NCBI GenBank assembly: GCA_963663025.1
Contig: OY760073.1
Location: forward strand, 1,674,001-1,738,000
Length of the DNA: 64,000 nucleotides
Direction: 5' to 3'
Source: JAGWBF01 sp963663025
Lineage (GTDB): Bacteria > Chloroflexota > Dehalococcoidia > Lucifugimonadales > JAGWBF01
The position numbers and the translations under genes are program-made. This document shows positions 33,836-41,660 of the stretch, piece by piece. The first letter of the stretch is position 1, and the number at the start of each line of letters is the position of its first letter. The notes beneath the pieces were generated by a model. It worked only from the letters and a program-made list of their open reading frames with translations. It was not told the DNA's origin and made no database searches.

Positions 33836-35494
33836 GTGTCCAAATCAACCCTTAGGGTTATTCCCCTCGGAGGACTTGGGGAAATAGGCAAAAACATGAT
33901 GGTCCTGGAGTACGACCAGGACATCATCGTAATTGACTGTGGTGTGCTCTTCCCCGAAGAAGATATGCCCGGAATTGACCTCGTCATCCCGGACATCACT
34001 TATCTTCTCGAAAGACGGGACAGGATCCGAGGCATCCTTATAACCCATGGGCATGAAGACCATACCGGCGCCCTCCCCTTCATCCTGCCCCAGCTCAATG
34101 TCCCGGTGTACGCTCCCCGCCTTGCTCACGGCCTCATCTCGGTAAAGCTCAAGGGATACAGGGGAGCACGGGATGCCAAGCTGGAGCTTATAGAACCTGG
34201 AAAGCCCCTCAAGCTGGGGGAGTTCAGCGCGGAGTGGTTCCGCGTATGCCACAGCATACCCGACGCCATGGGGATTGCTATCGAGACTCCCGTCGGCAAG
34301 GTGATTCACACAGGCGATTTCAAGATCGATCACACCCCGGTGGACGGGCAACCCACCGACCTTACCCGCCTGGCAGGGTACGGCAGCGAGGGTGTGCTTC
34401 TGCTGTGCTCCGATTCCACCTATGCCGAGATCCCGGGCTACACACCATCCGAGCAGGTGGTCGGGGACGCCCTGGACAGGGCCATCGGTGAGGCTCCCGG
34501 CAGGGTGCTGGTGGCTACCTTTGCATCCCTGATCTCCCGCATCCAACAGGTGCTGGATGCCGCCGCCCGGCATGACCGGCAGGTAGGGATCGTCGGACGC
34601 AGCATGATAGAGAACGTGAGGATGAGTATCGACATGGGCTACCTGAAGCCCCCCGCCGGCGTTCTCCTGCCCCTGGGAGAGACCAAGCAGCTCGACGATG
34701 AGCGGGTAGTGCTGGTAACCACCGGAAGCCAGGGAGAGCCGACGTCCGCGTTGGTGCGCATCGCACAGCAGACCCACCGGGATATCCGGATTGTCCCAGG
34801 GGACACCGTCGTCATCTCAGCCACGCCCATACCGGGCAATGAGACGCTAGTCAGCCGGACCATCGACAACCTCCTGCGCCAGGGGGCTCACGTTCTGTAT
34901 GACAAGATTACCCTGGTGCATGTGCACGGCCACGCAAGCCGGGAAGAACTGAAGATGATGCTCAACCTGACCCGGCCCCGCTTCTTCGTGCCCGTCCACG
35001 GCGAGTACCGCCACATGCTGGCCCACGCAGATCTGGCAGAAGCTATGGGCGTTGCCCGGTCGGGCATCTTCGTCTTGGAAGACGGGAACGTGCTGGAGCT
35101 GACCTCCGAAAGGGGAGAGGTCACAGACAACGTGCCGGCCGGCCATGTTTATGTGGATGGCAGGGAGCTGATGGGAGAAAACAGCAAGGTGCTGGAGGAG
35201 AGGCGCTCCCTCGGCCATGACGGCGTTATCGTCGTGGCGGTGGCCTTGGACAAGTACACGGGGATTCCCGCAAAGCCTCCCCAAGTGTACTCGGCAGGGT
35301 TCACCGATGATGAGAGCTGCCGAAGCCTGTTCCAGAACATCTCCGAGTCCGTCAACGAATCCCTTGAACGCAGCGACAACTTCCCAATAGACTGGGGACT
35401 TGCCAACAAGGTGGCCAAGGAAGCAGCAACCCGGCTGCTCCAGCGAGAAGCCCACCGTTCCCCATACGTGGTGGTGGCATGTCTGGAGGTCTAG
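33836..35494 (+). CDS. rnj: Ribonuclease J
   Basis: RNase J is an RNA-processing exo/endonuclease of the beta-CASP metallo-beta-lactamase group. The 552-residue protein begins STLRVIPLGGLGEIGKNMMV and has HGHEDH at residues 71-76, DFKIDHTPVDG, TTGSQGEP, and the late FFVPVHGEYRHMLAHADLA motif. GTG 33836 is the start. Its TAG is followed at once by the GTG of ftsK, so the two are likely co-expressed. Confidence 0.95.
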   Translation: MSKSTLRVIPLGGLGEIGKNMMVLEYDQDIIVIDCGVLFPEEDMPGIDLVIPDITYLLERRDRIRGILITHGHEDHTGALPFILPQLNVPVYAPRLAHGLISVKLKGYRGARDAKLELIEPGKPLKLGEFSAEWFRVCHSIPDAMGIAIETPVGKVIHTGDFKIDHTPVDGQPTDLTRLAGYGSEGVLLLCSDSTYAEIPGYTPSEQVVGDALDRAIGEAPGRVLVATFASLISRIQQVLDAAARHDRQVGIVGRSMIENVRMSIDMGYLKPPAGVLLPLGETKQLDDERVVLVTTGSQGEPTSALVRIAQQTHRDIRIVPGDTVVISATPIPGNETLVSRTIDNLLRQGAHVLYDKITLVHVHGHASREELKMMLNLTRPRFFVPVHGEYRHMLAHADLAEAMGVARSGIFVLEDGNVLELTSERGEVTDNVPAGHVYVDGRELMGENSKVLEERRSLGHDGVIVVAVALDKYTGIPAKPPQVYSAGFTDDESCRSLFQNISESVNESLERSDNFPIDWGLANKVAKEAATRLLQREAHRSPYVVVACLEV

Positions 35495-37633
35495 GTGCCC
35501 AGTATCCCCGACGCCGAAGAAGCAAGCCCCTATTCGACCAGAAGACCCCGCACCCGAGCGTCTAGCAGGAAGACCCCCAAAAACGCCCAGGCAACGGGTA
35601 TCCAAAGACGCCTTCGGCTGTTAAGCCACCTGCTCCCCTTCTGCCTTGCCTTTGGCCCTGTCCTCGCCTTTACGATCCCATGGAGCCTCGCCGACTCGGC
35701 CTTCCAGCGCCTGGGATTCGGGCTATACCCTACCCTGGCATGGTTTGCGATCGCTGTCCTGCTCCTCCGTTACCGGGGCGTCAAGGAGATATGGCTGTGG
35801 CGGGGTTTGGCAGGGTCTGGTGTCATCGTAGCCTTGTCCCTGTCAATACTATCGATGTTCGAGCCCGCTACGGGGAGGCTCCAGGATGTGTCCCTAGGAG
35901 GGAGCTGGGGTAGTTATCTCGGCGGCTTTCCTTTGGCCCTTGGCTCCGCCAAGGCTTTGGCTATTCTGCTGGCCGGACCGCTGCTCTTGTATCCCAAGAG
36001 GGGCTTGAAGGCCTATGGCTTCGCTGTAAGGGGGGCCTATACCCACACCGGCATTTTCCTTCGTTGGTCCCTGGGTCGCACAAACGGTGAAGGCTATGAT
36101 CCCGTCGAACGGCCCCCAGCGGTAAAGAAGGCCTCCAGCGTGATAGAGAAGGAATCAGGTATCCCGCCCAAACGGGGGTCCAAAGGCTCGGCTTGGCAGC
36201 TTCCATCACTTGAACTGCTCAGCCAGGGGACGACCGCCCCTGTGCCCCAGAACGTGCTCAACAAGATGGCCGGCCACATAGAGGAGACCTTGGCGGACCA
36301 CCGGGTGGATGTGAAGGTCGAGGACATCCGGACCGGCCCCAGGGTCATCAGGTTTGGTTTGGTGCCGGGCTGGATGAAGCGCCAGGGAGAAGCCCAGAAG
36401 GGACGCGCTGCTGCCTCTTCCACACAGCTCGGCGCTGAAGCCAGCCGCGTACGAGTACAGAGCATCCTTGCCCGGGAAAAGGACCTGGCCCTTGCGCTCA
36501 AGACCCCCTACCTGCGCATGGAAGCCCCCGTACCAGGAGAGGCGCTGGTAGGCCTGGAGGTACCGAATCCCCACGCCAACAGGGTATATCTCAGGTCCCT
36601 GGCCGAGAGTTCCGACTTCCAGAAAATTGCCTCCAAGGGTACCCTTCCCATCGCCATCGGCGAGGATACCGGAGGGTCTCCGGTCATATCGGACCTTACC
36701 GCCCTACCCCATCTGCTCATTGCGGGAGCTACGGGCAGCGGAAAGAGCGTCTGCATAAACGCCGTAATCGCATCCATGCTCCTGACCAACCGTCCGGACC
36801 GCCTCCGCATGATCATGGTGGACCCCAAGAGGGTGGAGCTCACCCCCTTCAACGGCATCCCCAACCTGGTGCTGCCCGTTATCGTGGATGCCGATAAGGT
36901 GCTTGATGTGCTCAAGGGGGTCCAGAACGAGATGCTCCGGCGTTACAAGCTGCTCGAGGAGGCGGGCGCGCGCAATCTCAGCACATACAATGGCAAGTCC
37001 AAGGAGCCGATGCCCTACCTAGTGGTGATTATCGATGAGCTTGCCGACCTGATGATGACGGCAGCCTTCGAGGTGGAGCAGGCCTTGGTCCGGTTGGCCC
37101 AGCTTGGCAGGGCCACCGGCATTCACCTGATATTGGCCACCCAGCGCCCGTCAGTGAACGTGGTAACGGGGCTGCTCAAGGCAAACGTTCCCGCCAGAAT
37201 CGCCTTTGCCGTCGCTTCTCAGGTCGATTCCAGGGTAATCCTGGATGCTGTGGGTGCAGAACGGCTGCTGGGCAAGGGGGATATGCTCCTGCTCTCACAG
37301 GACTCCCCCAAGCCGGTGCGTGTCCAGGGCACCTACGTCGCCGACGAGGAGATCGAGGACCTGGTGTCCTTCTGGAAAAACCAGTCGGGACCTCCTCTCC
37401 CCGAGATCGTCCTGGAAGACAGCGAAGAGGAGCAGGAAGCGGAAGCGCTGGACGACGAAAGCCTGCTGGAGTCTGCGCGAGAGCTGGCCGAGCGGACACC
37501 GAATCTATCCCCATCGGTGCTTCAACGACGGCTGCAGGTTGGGTACGCCAAGGCTGTTCAGCTTACCCGCCAGATGGAGGCCGAGGGTGTGCTTGCCAAG
37601 GCTTCATCATCTTCCTCCCAGCCTCCCTGGTAA
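35495..37633 (+). CDS. ftsK: FtsK/SpoIIIE DNA translocase
   Basis: FtsK pumps DNA at the division septum to finish chromosome segregation. The 712-residue protein starts with about 40 basic residues, then four membrane segments (about 43-175), a short linker, and a RecA-like motor with HLLIAGATGSGKSVCINAVI (Walker A) and LVVIIDELADLMM (Walker B). LARLGRATGIHLILATQRP matches the family motor. A gamma winged helix (LQRRLQVGYAKAVQLTRQME) ends it, for KOPS-type DNA reading. GTG 35495 abuts the RNase J stop. Confidence 0.94.
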   Translation: MPSIPDAEEASPYSTRRPRTRASSRKTPKNAQATGIQRRLRLLSHLLPFCLAFGPVLAFTIPWSLADSAFQRLGFGLYPTLAWFAIAVLLLRYRGVKEIWLWRGLAGSGVIVALSLSILSMFEPATGRLQDVSLGGSWGSYLGGFPLALGSAKALAILLAGPLLLYPKRGLKAYGFAVRGAYTHTGIFLRWSLGRTNGEGYDPVERPPAVKKASSVIEKESGIPPKRGSKGSAWQLPSLELLSQGTTAPVPQNVLNKMAGHIEETLADHRVDVKVEDIRTGPRVIRFGLVPGWMKRQGEAQKGRAAASSTQLGAEASRVRVQSILAREKDLALALKTPYLRMEAPVPGEALVGLEVPNPHANRVYLRSLAESSDFQKIASKGTLPIAIGEDTGGSPVISDLTALPHLLIAGATGSGKSVCINAVIASMLLTNRPDRLRMIMVDPKRVELTPFNGIPNLVLPVIVDADKVLDVLKGVQNEMLRRYKLLEEAGARNLSTYNGKSKEPMPYLVVIIDELADLMMTAAFEVEQALVRLAQLGRATGIHLILATQRPSVNVVTGLLKANVPARIAFAVASQVDSRVILDAVGAERLLGKGDMLLLSQDSPKPVRVQGTYVADEEIEDLVSFWKNQSGPPLPEIVLEDSEEEQEAEALDDESLLESARELAERTPNLSPSVLQRRLQVGYAKAVQLTRQMEAEGVLAKASSSSSQPPW

Positions 37634-37788
37634 ATCTCCGCCGACCTCCAATGCCCCGGGATTTCGGCTGCCCAGGCACTCTTGTATATTCCCCTCGCCT
37701 TGTAGTGTAATATTTACCTAGCTAGCCGATGATGCCCTCTCTTCAGAGCATCTCCGGCGGTGCGGAAACATTCTAGAGTGGGGCGCTC

Positions 37789-39594
37789 GTGAAGAACCTG
37801 TCGGAGTACCTTGTCCACCTGCTGCGCCGCGGTAGCGTTCTCGACCGCGCCTACCTATCTGTGCTCCGGGACCACTGTGTGTTGTGTGGTGAAGCGATTC
37901 GCGAATCTGCCGTGTACGTGACGTACCGCCTCTGCCCCCACTGCCGCTTTCACTACAGCCTCACCGCCAGGGAACGCATTGACCTGGTTGCCGACAAGGG
38001 CAGCTTCCGGGAGACGAACAGGTCCATAGTGTCCCTCTTCCCCATCTCCTTCTCGGCACAGGGCTCCTACACCAAGCGCCTTTCCCAAGACCAGAGGCGG
38101 ACGGGCCTTACTGAGGCTGCCGTCACCGGACGCTGCACCATATCCGGCATCCGCACCATGATGATCGTGCTGGACTTCGGGTTCATGGGAGGCAGCATGG
38201 GCAGCGTGGTGGGAGAAAAGGTTGCCCTGGCCTTCGAAAACGCGGCATCAAAGGGACATCCCGTTGTTGCCATGGTAAGCGGAGGAGGGGCTCGCAGCCA
38301 GGAGGGCGTCCTGTCGTTGATGCAGATGGCCAAGACCGTTGCCGCCGCTAACAAGGTACGGGAAAAACAGCTGCCCTTTGTGGTCATCCTGTCCAACCCG
38401 TCCACAGGGCAAGCTTATGCCAGCTTTGCGAACCTGGCCGACGTGATATTTGCCGAGCCGGGCTCCCTCATAGGTCTGGCTCCCATGAAGACCCTGAAAG
38501 AAGCTTCCGGGAAACCCGTGCCTCTGAACGCCCACACAGCGGAAGCCCATGTGGATTTGGGTCTCCTTGACAATGTCATCGACCGGGAAGACCTGCGGGA
38601 CAAGCTGAGCACGGTGCTGGACATTCTCTCTCCAGACCGTCCATCCCGCTCCAACGGCAAAGGCGCCAAGGAGGCCATACCTGACCCACAGACCCAGGAA
38701 TCGGATGTGTCGCAGGCCCTGGAAGCTTCCAACCACCCCCGGAGGCCTTCGGCGTCGGAATACGTGCAGCAGTCTGTTGAGAATTTCATAGAGCTGCGAG
38801 GTGACCGGGTCAGCGGAGACGACCGTACGTTGATTGGAGGGCTCGGCTACCTTGGTGCCGAACGGGTGGTGATCGTTGGTCAGGAGCGGAAAGCCCAGCG
38901 GCGGGATGGTGGCTACCACAGCTACCCTGAAGGGTTCCGCAAGGCCCGCAGGATCATCAATCTTGCCGCACGCTTCAAGCTGCCGGTGGTTACCCTGATC
39001 GACACCCAGGGCGCCCATCCCGGACTGGAGTCCGAGGAGCAGGGAGTGGGCAACGCTATCGCCACAACCCTGTCTCTGATGGCCGATGTGCCTACACCGA
39101 CAGTGTCCGCAATTATTGGGGAAGGCGGTAGCGAAGGAGCCTTGGCTCTGAGCTTGACCGACAGCGTGGTGATGTTGGAGAACGCAATCTACTCGGCCAT
39201 ATCACCGGGACCTACGGTCAGCAGACTTCACGGGAACGCTCCCCACCGGACGGAAGAGAAGGAGTCGCTGACTCTTACAGCCCGAGACTGCAAGGAGCTG
39301 GGAATAATCGACGAGATCGTTCCCGAACCTGAAGACGGCGCCCATTCCGATCCGGGGGAGGCTGCCCGATATCTGCGCCTCGTCCTGACTTCCAAGCTGG
39401 CGAAGCTGTCCAAGGCTTCATCCAAGAAGCTGGTGCAAAAGCGCTACAAGAAGTTTCGCAGAATGGGCGAGTACTCGAGGCACTCGCAGGCGGCTATTCG
39501 CAGGGAAGTTTCCTTGATGGAACACATCGTGCTCAAGGAGCCCCCGGACAGCAGCAACGGCAAGCGGCAGAAGGTGTCCAGCCCCAGCGGCTAG
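37789..39594 (+). CDS. accDA: Acetyl-CoA carboxylase carboxyltransferase, AccD-AccA fusion
   Basis: This single 601-residue polypeptide joins the beta (AccD) and alpha (AccA) halves of carboxyltransferase, which makes malonyl-CoA. Residues 1-280 have the beta zinc ribbon (Cys30, Cys33, Cys49, Cys52), RGTGL-like and MVSGGGARSQEGVLSLMQM. After a linker rich in Ser and Gln (about 280-325), the alpha part has RDGGYHSYPEGFRKARRI, TLIDTQGAHPGLESEEQG and AIIGEGGSEGALAL. GTG 37789 follows a 155-nt gap. The last four bases CTAG also hold the stop of the opposite-strand Mrp-like gene. Biotin carboxylase and BCCP are not in this window. Confidence 0.95.
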   Translation: MKNLSEYLVHLLRRGSVLDRAYLSVLRDHCVLCGEAIRESAVYVTYRLCPHCRFHYSLTARERIDLVADKGSFRETNRSIVSLFPISFSAQGSYTKRLSQDQRRTGLTEAAVTGRCTISGIRTMMIVLDFGFMGGSMGSVVGEKVALAFENAASKGHPVVAMVSGGGARSQEGVLSLMQMAKTVAAANKVREKQLPFVVILSNPSTGQAYASFANLADVIFAEPGSLIGLAPMKTLKEASGKPVPLNAHTAEAHVDLGLLDNVIDREDLRDKLSTVLDILSPDRPSRSNGKGAKEAIPDPQTQESDVSQALEASNHPRRPSASEYVQQSVENFIELRGDRVSGDDRTLIGGLGYLGAERVVIVGQERKAQRRDGGYHSYPEGFRKARRIINLAARFKLPVVTLIDTQGAHPGLESEEQGVGNAIATTLSLMADVPTPTVSAIIGEGGSEGALALSLTDSVVMLENAIYSAISPGPTVSRLHGNAPHRTEEKESLTLTARDCKELGIIDEIVPEPEDGAHSDPGEAARYLRLVLTSKLAKLSKASSKKLVQKRYKKFRRMGEYSRHSQAAIRREVSLMEHIVLKEPPDSSNGKRQKVSSPSG

Positions 39595-40400
39595 ACTGGG
39601 GCTTTGCCCAAGCTCACCAGGCTCTCTCTCAGGTTGCTCACTATGTGTTGGTACTCGCCCTGCACACCCTCATTGCCCAGGACTGTGGGCTGCGACGTGT
39701 CGCGGTAGTCCGGCCGGAGGGCGACGGTCCCCAGGAAGGGCAGCTCCATATCGTCGGCCAGTTTTTGACCTCCCCCCTCGCCGAACATCTCCCCGGTGAA
39801 GTTCTCGACTATCCCGGCTACGTTTACCTTCAGCTTACGGATCATGTTGATGCAACGGCGCGCATCCAGCCCCGCCAACTCTTGGGGAGTGGTTACCACG
39901 ACGAACCCGTCGACGGGCAAGGACTGCATGACGGTGAGAGGGGCGTCAGATGTGCCTGGGGGAAGATCAACCACAAGGTAGTCCAGGTCCCCCCAGTTGG
40001 TCATCTGGAGGAACTGGCTGATGGCGTTGTGGATCATAGGCCCGCGCCAGATGATCGCTTCTTCCTCGTTTTCCTGGAAGAAGGCCATGGAAACGACCTT
40101 TATTCCGAACTTTTCGGCTGGGGTGATCTCCCCGTTAGTCACGCTGGGAGCGTCAGATATGCCCATCACCCTTGTGACGTTGGGGCAGTCGATGTCCACG
40201 TCCAAGAGGCCTACCTTCTTGCCCTCGCGGGCCAGGGCGGCGGCCAGGTTAACCGCAACGGTGGTCTTGCCCACCCCTCCCTTGCCGCTGTAGACCGCGA
40301 CTTTGGTCCCGATCTGGTCCAGCCTCTGGGTAATCTGGCGTTTCTGCTGCCAGGACCGCTTTATCTGCTCCAGCCTAGCTTTATCCTGGGGGGTGGTCAT
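39591..40400 (-). CDS. Mrp/NBP35-type ATPase lacking the usual Cys-x2-Cys motif
   Basis: This 269-residue P-loop ATPase resembles Fe-S carrier proteins (ApbC/Mrp/NBP35). It has the deviant Walker A GKGGVGKTTVAVNLA, DVDIDCPNVTRVMG, DYLVVDLPPGTSDAPLT and FVVVTTPQELAGLDARRC. In typical members the segment after GIVEN carries Cys-Pro-x-Cys, which binds a bridging cluster; here it reads GIVENFTGEMFGEGGGQKLA with no cysteine. So the Fe-S carrier role is uncertain. It sits next to a DUF59 protein on the same strand, as Fe-S assembly factors often do. Confidence 0.82.
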   Translation of the reverse strand: MTTPQDKARLEQIKRSWQQKRQITQRLDQIGTKVAVYSGKGGVGKTTVAVNLAAALAREGKKVGLLDVDIDCPNVTRVMGISDAPSVTNGEITPAEKFGIKVVSMAFFQENEEEAIIWRGPMIHNAISQFLQMTNWGDLDYLVVDLPPGTSDAPLTVMQSLPVDGFVVVTTPQELAGLDARRCINMIRKLKVNVAGIVENFTGEMFGEGGGQKLADDMELPFLGTVALRPDYRDTSQPTVLGNEGVQGEYQHIVSNLRESLVSLGKAPV

Positions 40401-40447
40401 CGATTGTCCTTATCTGCTCAAAATGACTAGGTCTGGCGGCAGGCCAT

Positions 40448-40759
40448 CTAGTCGATGCCCAGAAGTTTGCGCCCGTCCTCTGTGATCAGGTCCGGGGACC
40501 AGGGGGGATCGAACACCATCTCCACTTCCACATCGTCAACCCCGTCCAACTCGGACACCGCCCATTCAGCCTGCTGGGCGATAAACGGGCCCATACCGCA
40601 TCCGGGGGCGGTCAGCGTCATCTGCACGTACACATCGCCCTCGGTTACCTGCACATCGTACACAAGGCCCAAGTCCACAATGTTGACGGGAATTTCGGGG
40701 TCATAGACCGTCTTAAGTACTTCCATTACGTCGGTTGCAGCTACGGTCATCTCAGCCAT
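40448..40759 (-). CDS. DUF59/MIP18-family iron-sulfur assembly protein
   Basis: The 103-residue protein matches the MIP18/PaaD/SufT family: TVYDPEIPVNIVDLGLVYDV at the start, MTLTAPGCGMGPFIAQQAE with the conserved cysteine in the middle, and VFDPPWSPDLITEDGRKLLG at the end. These proteins help insert Fe-S clusters. ATG 40759 has a GGAGG site. It is the first gene of a transcript with the Mrp-like ATPase, 47 nt ahead of it. Confidence 0.9.
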   Translation of the reverse strand: MAEMTVAATDVMEVLKTVYDPEIPVNIVDLGLVYDVQVTEGDVYVQMTLTAPGCGMGPFIAQQAEWAVSELDGVDDVEVEMVFDPPWSPDLITEDGRKLLGID

Positions 40760-40802
40760 AATTACCTCCCCAAAAAGGTTCCCTCCTTCGGGCCTTACTG
40801 GG

Positions 40803-40832
40803 ATTTTAGCAACTACGGGGCATATGGGTCAA
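40803..40832 (-). promoter_or_regulatory. Promoter for the DUF59-Mrp transcript
   Basis: On the minus strand TTGACC (40832-40827) and TAAAAT (40808-40803) are spaced by 18 nt. Both elements match the sigma70-type consensus at five of six positions, and the start would be about 40 nt before ATG 40759. Confidence 0.6.
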
Positions 40833-41018
40833 TGTAGGAGATGCCCCCCATCAGCCATTTAAGAAGCTCCGCAAAGGGCCCAGTTTAACAGCCTCCACCA
40901 TTGCTGAGCTGCACCTAGGGGGTCACTTGACTTGGACTTAAGGCCTGGGATACCTTCTTTCCTGCTAGCGGCTCTCTATGCAAAACTCCGTGGACGGAGC
41001 CGCGCCAAGGGAGGACAC

Positions 41019-41612
41019 ATGGAAGGCGTGGCTTTCATCCTCATCGGCGTAGCCCTATTCTCCCACTCTTGGTACCTCCTCGGTTTCTACGCCGACGCTC
41101 GCGCCCTGGGCATTACGATGGCTGGAGTCGCTACAGCGTTGGTGCTGACCCTCTTCGTGTTCGAACCCCAGTTCCTCGGAAGCATCGGCGACAGCCAGTC
41201 AGTGATGTCCGCCGAAACAGACCTGCTCCAGGTACTGATCATCTCCTGGGCCATCTACGCAGCCATGGTTGGCGCCCAGAACCTGTGGGATATGGAAGAA
41301 AGGCCCCTGGGCTTCTTCAGCATCCCTCTAACCGCCGTCAGCCTGGTGTCAATGATCTTCTTCCTGGCCCTCTGGGCAGACAGCGGCGAAGACCTCGTCA
41401 TGGCCCCGACCGTGATCATCACTGCGATGCTGTCAATAATGGGGGGACTGCTCTTTTTCAGCTTGGCGTTACCCTTCGCTCCGCTGAGGACAGTGTCCGG
41501 TTGGGGCGCTGTTGCTGCAGTCCCTGGTGGTCGCCGGCTTGGGTCTTGGCATGGCGGCCGGCGCTTTCTCGGCCTAGCCCCTTTTGTCCCGGCCCTGCAG
41601 TGGCGCCGGTAG
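41019..41612 (+). CDS. Six-helix membrane protein of unknown family, frameshifted near the 3' end
   Basis: ATG 41019 follows GGGAGG and gives a hydrophobic protein (start EGVAFILIGVALFSHSWYLL). Five membrane segments lie at about residues 4-22, 28-48, 68-88, 98-122 and 128-158. After GWG near residue 163 the reading becomes Arg/Trp-rich and ends QWRR at 41612. If one G is removed from the GGGG run at 41503-41506, the frame continues ALLLQSLVVAGLGLGMAAGA, ending FSA at TAG 41577, a clear sixth helix and a 185-residue protein. The broken reading is therefore probably a mutation or sequencing error. I do not recognise the family. It precedes prkA by about 50-80 nt. Confidence 0.6.
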   Translation: MEGVAFILIGVALFSHSWYLLGFYADARALGITMAGVATALVLTLFVFEPQFLGSIGDSQSVMSAETDLLQVLIISWAIYAAMVGAQNLWDMEERPLGFFSIPLTAVSLVSMIFFLALWADSGEDLVMAPTVIITAMLSIMGGLLFFSLALPFAPLRTVSGWGAVAAVPGGRRLGSWHGGRRFLGLAPFVPALQWRR

Positions 41613-41660
41613 AAACATGTCTGCGCAACCGAAGCGAATAGCTATTCGGGAGAGCATCCT

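Noticed and set aside
37682..37713. TTGTAT and TAATAT as a promoter for accDA
   Set aside because: The spacer is 20 nt and neither element is strong. Transcription from the ftsK side is equally possible.
40926..40960. TTGACT with a possible -10 before the six-helix membrane protein
   Set aside because: The -35 is good but no acceptable -10 lies at 16-18 nt.
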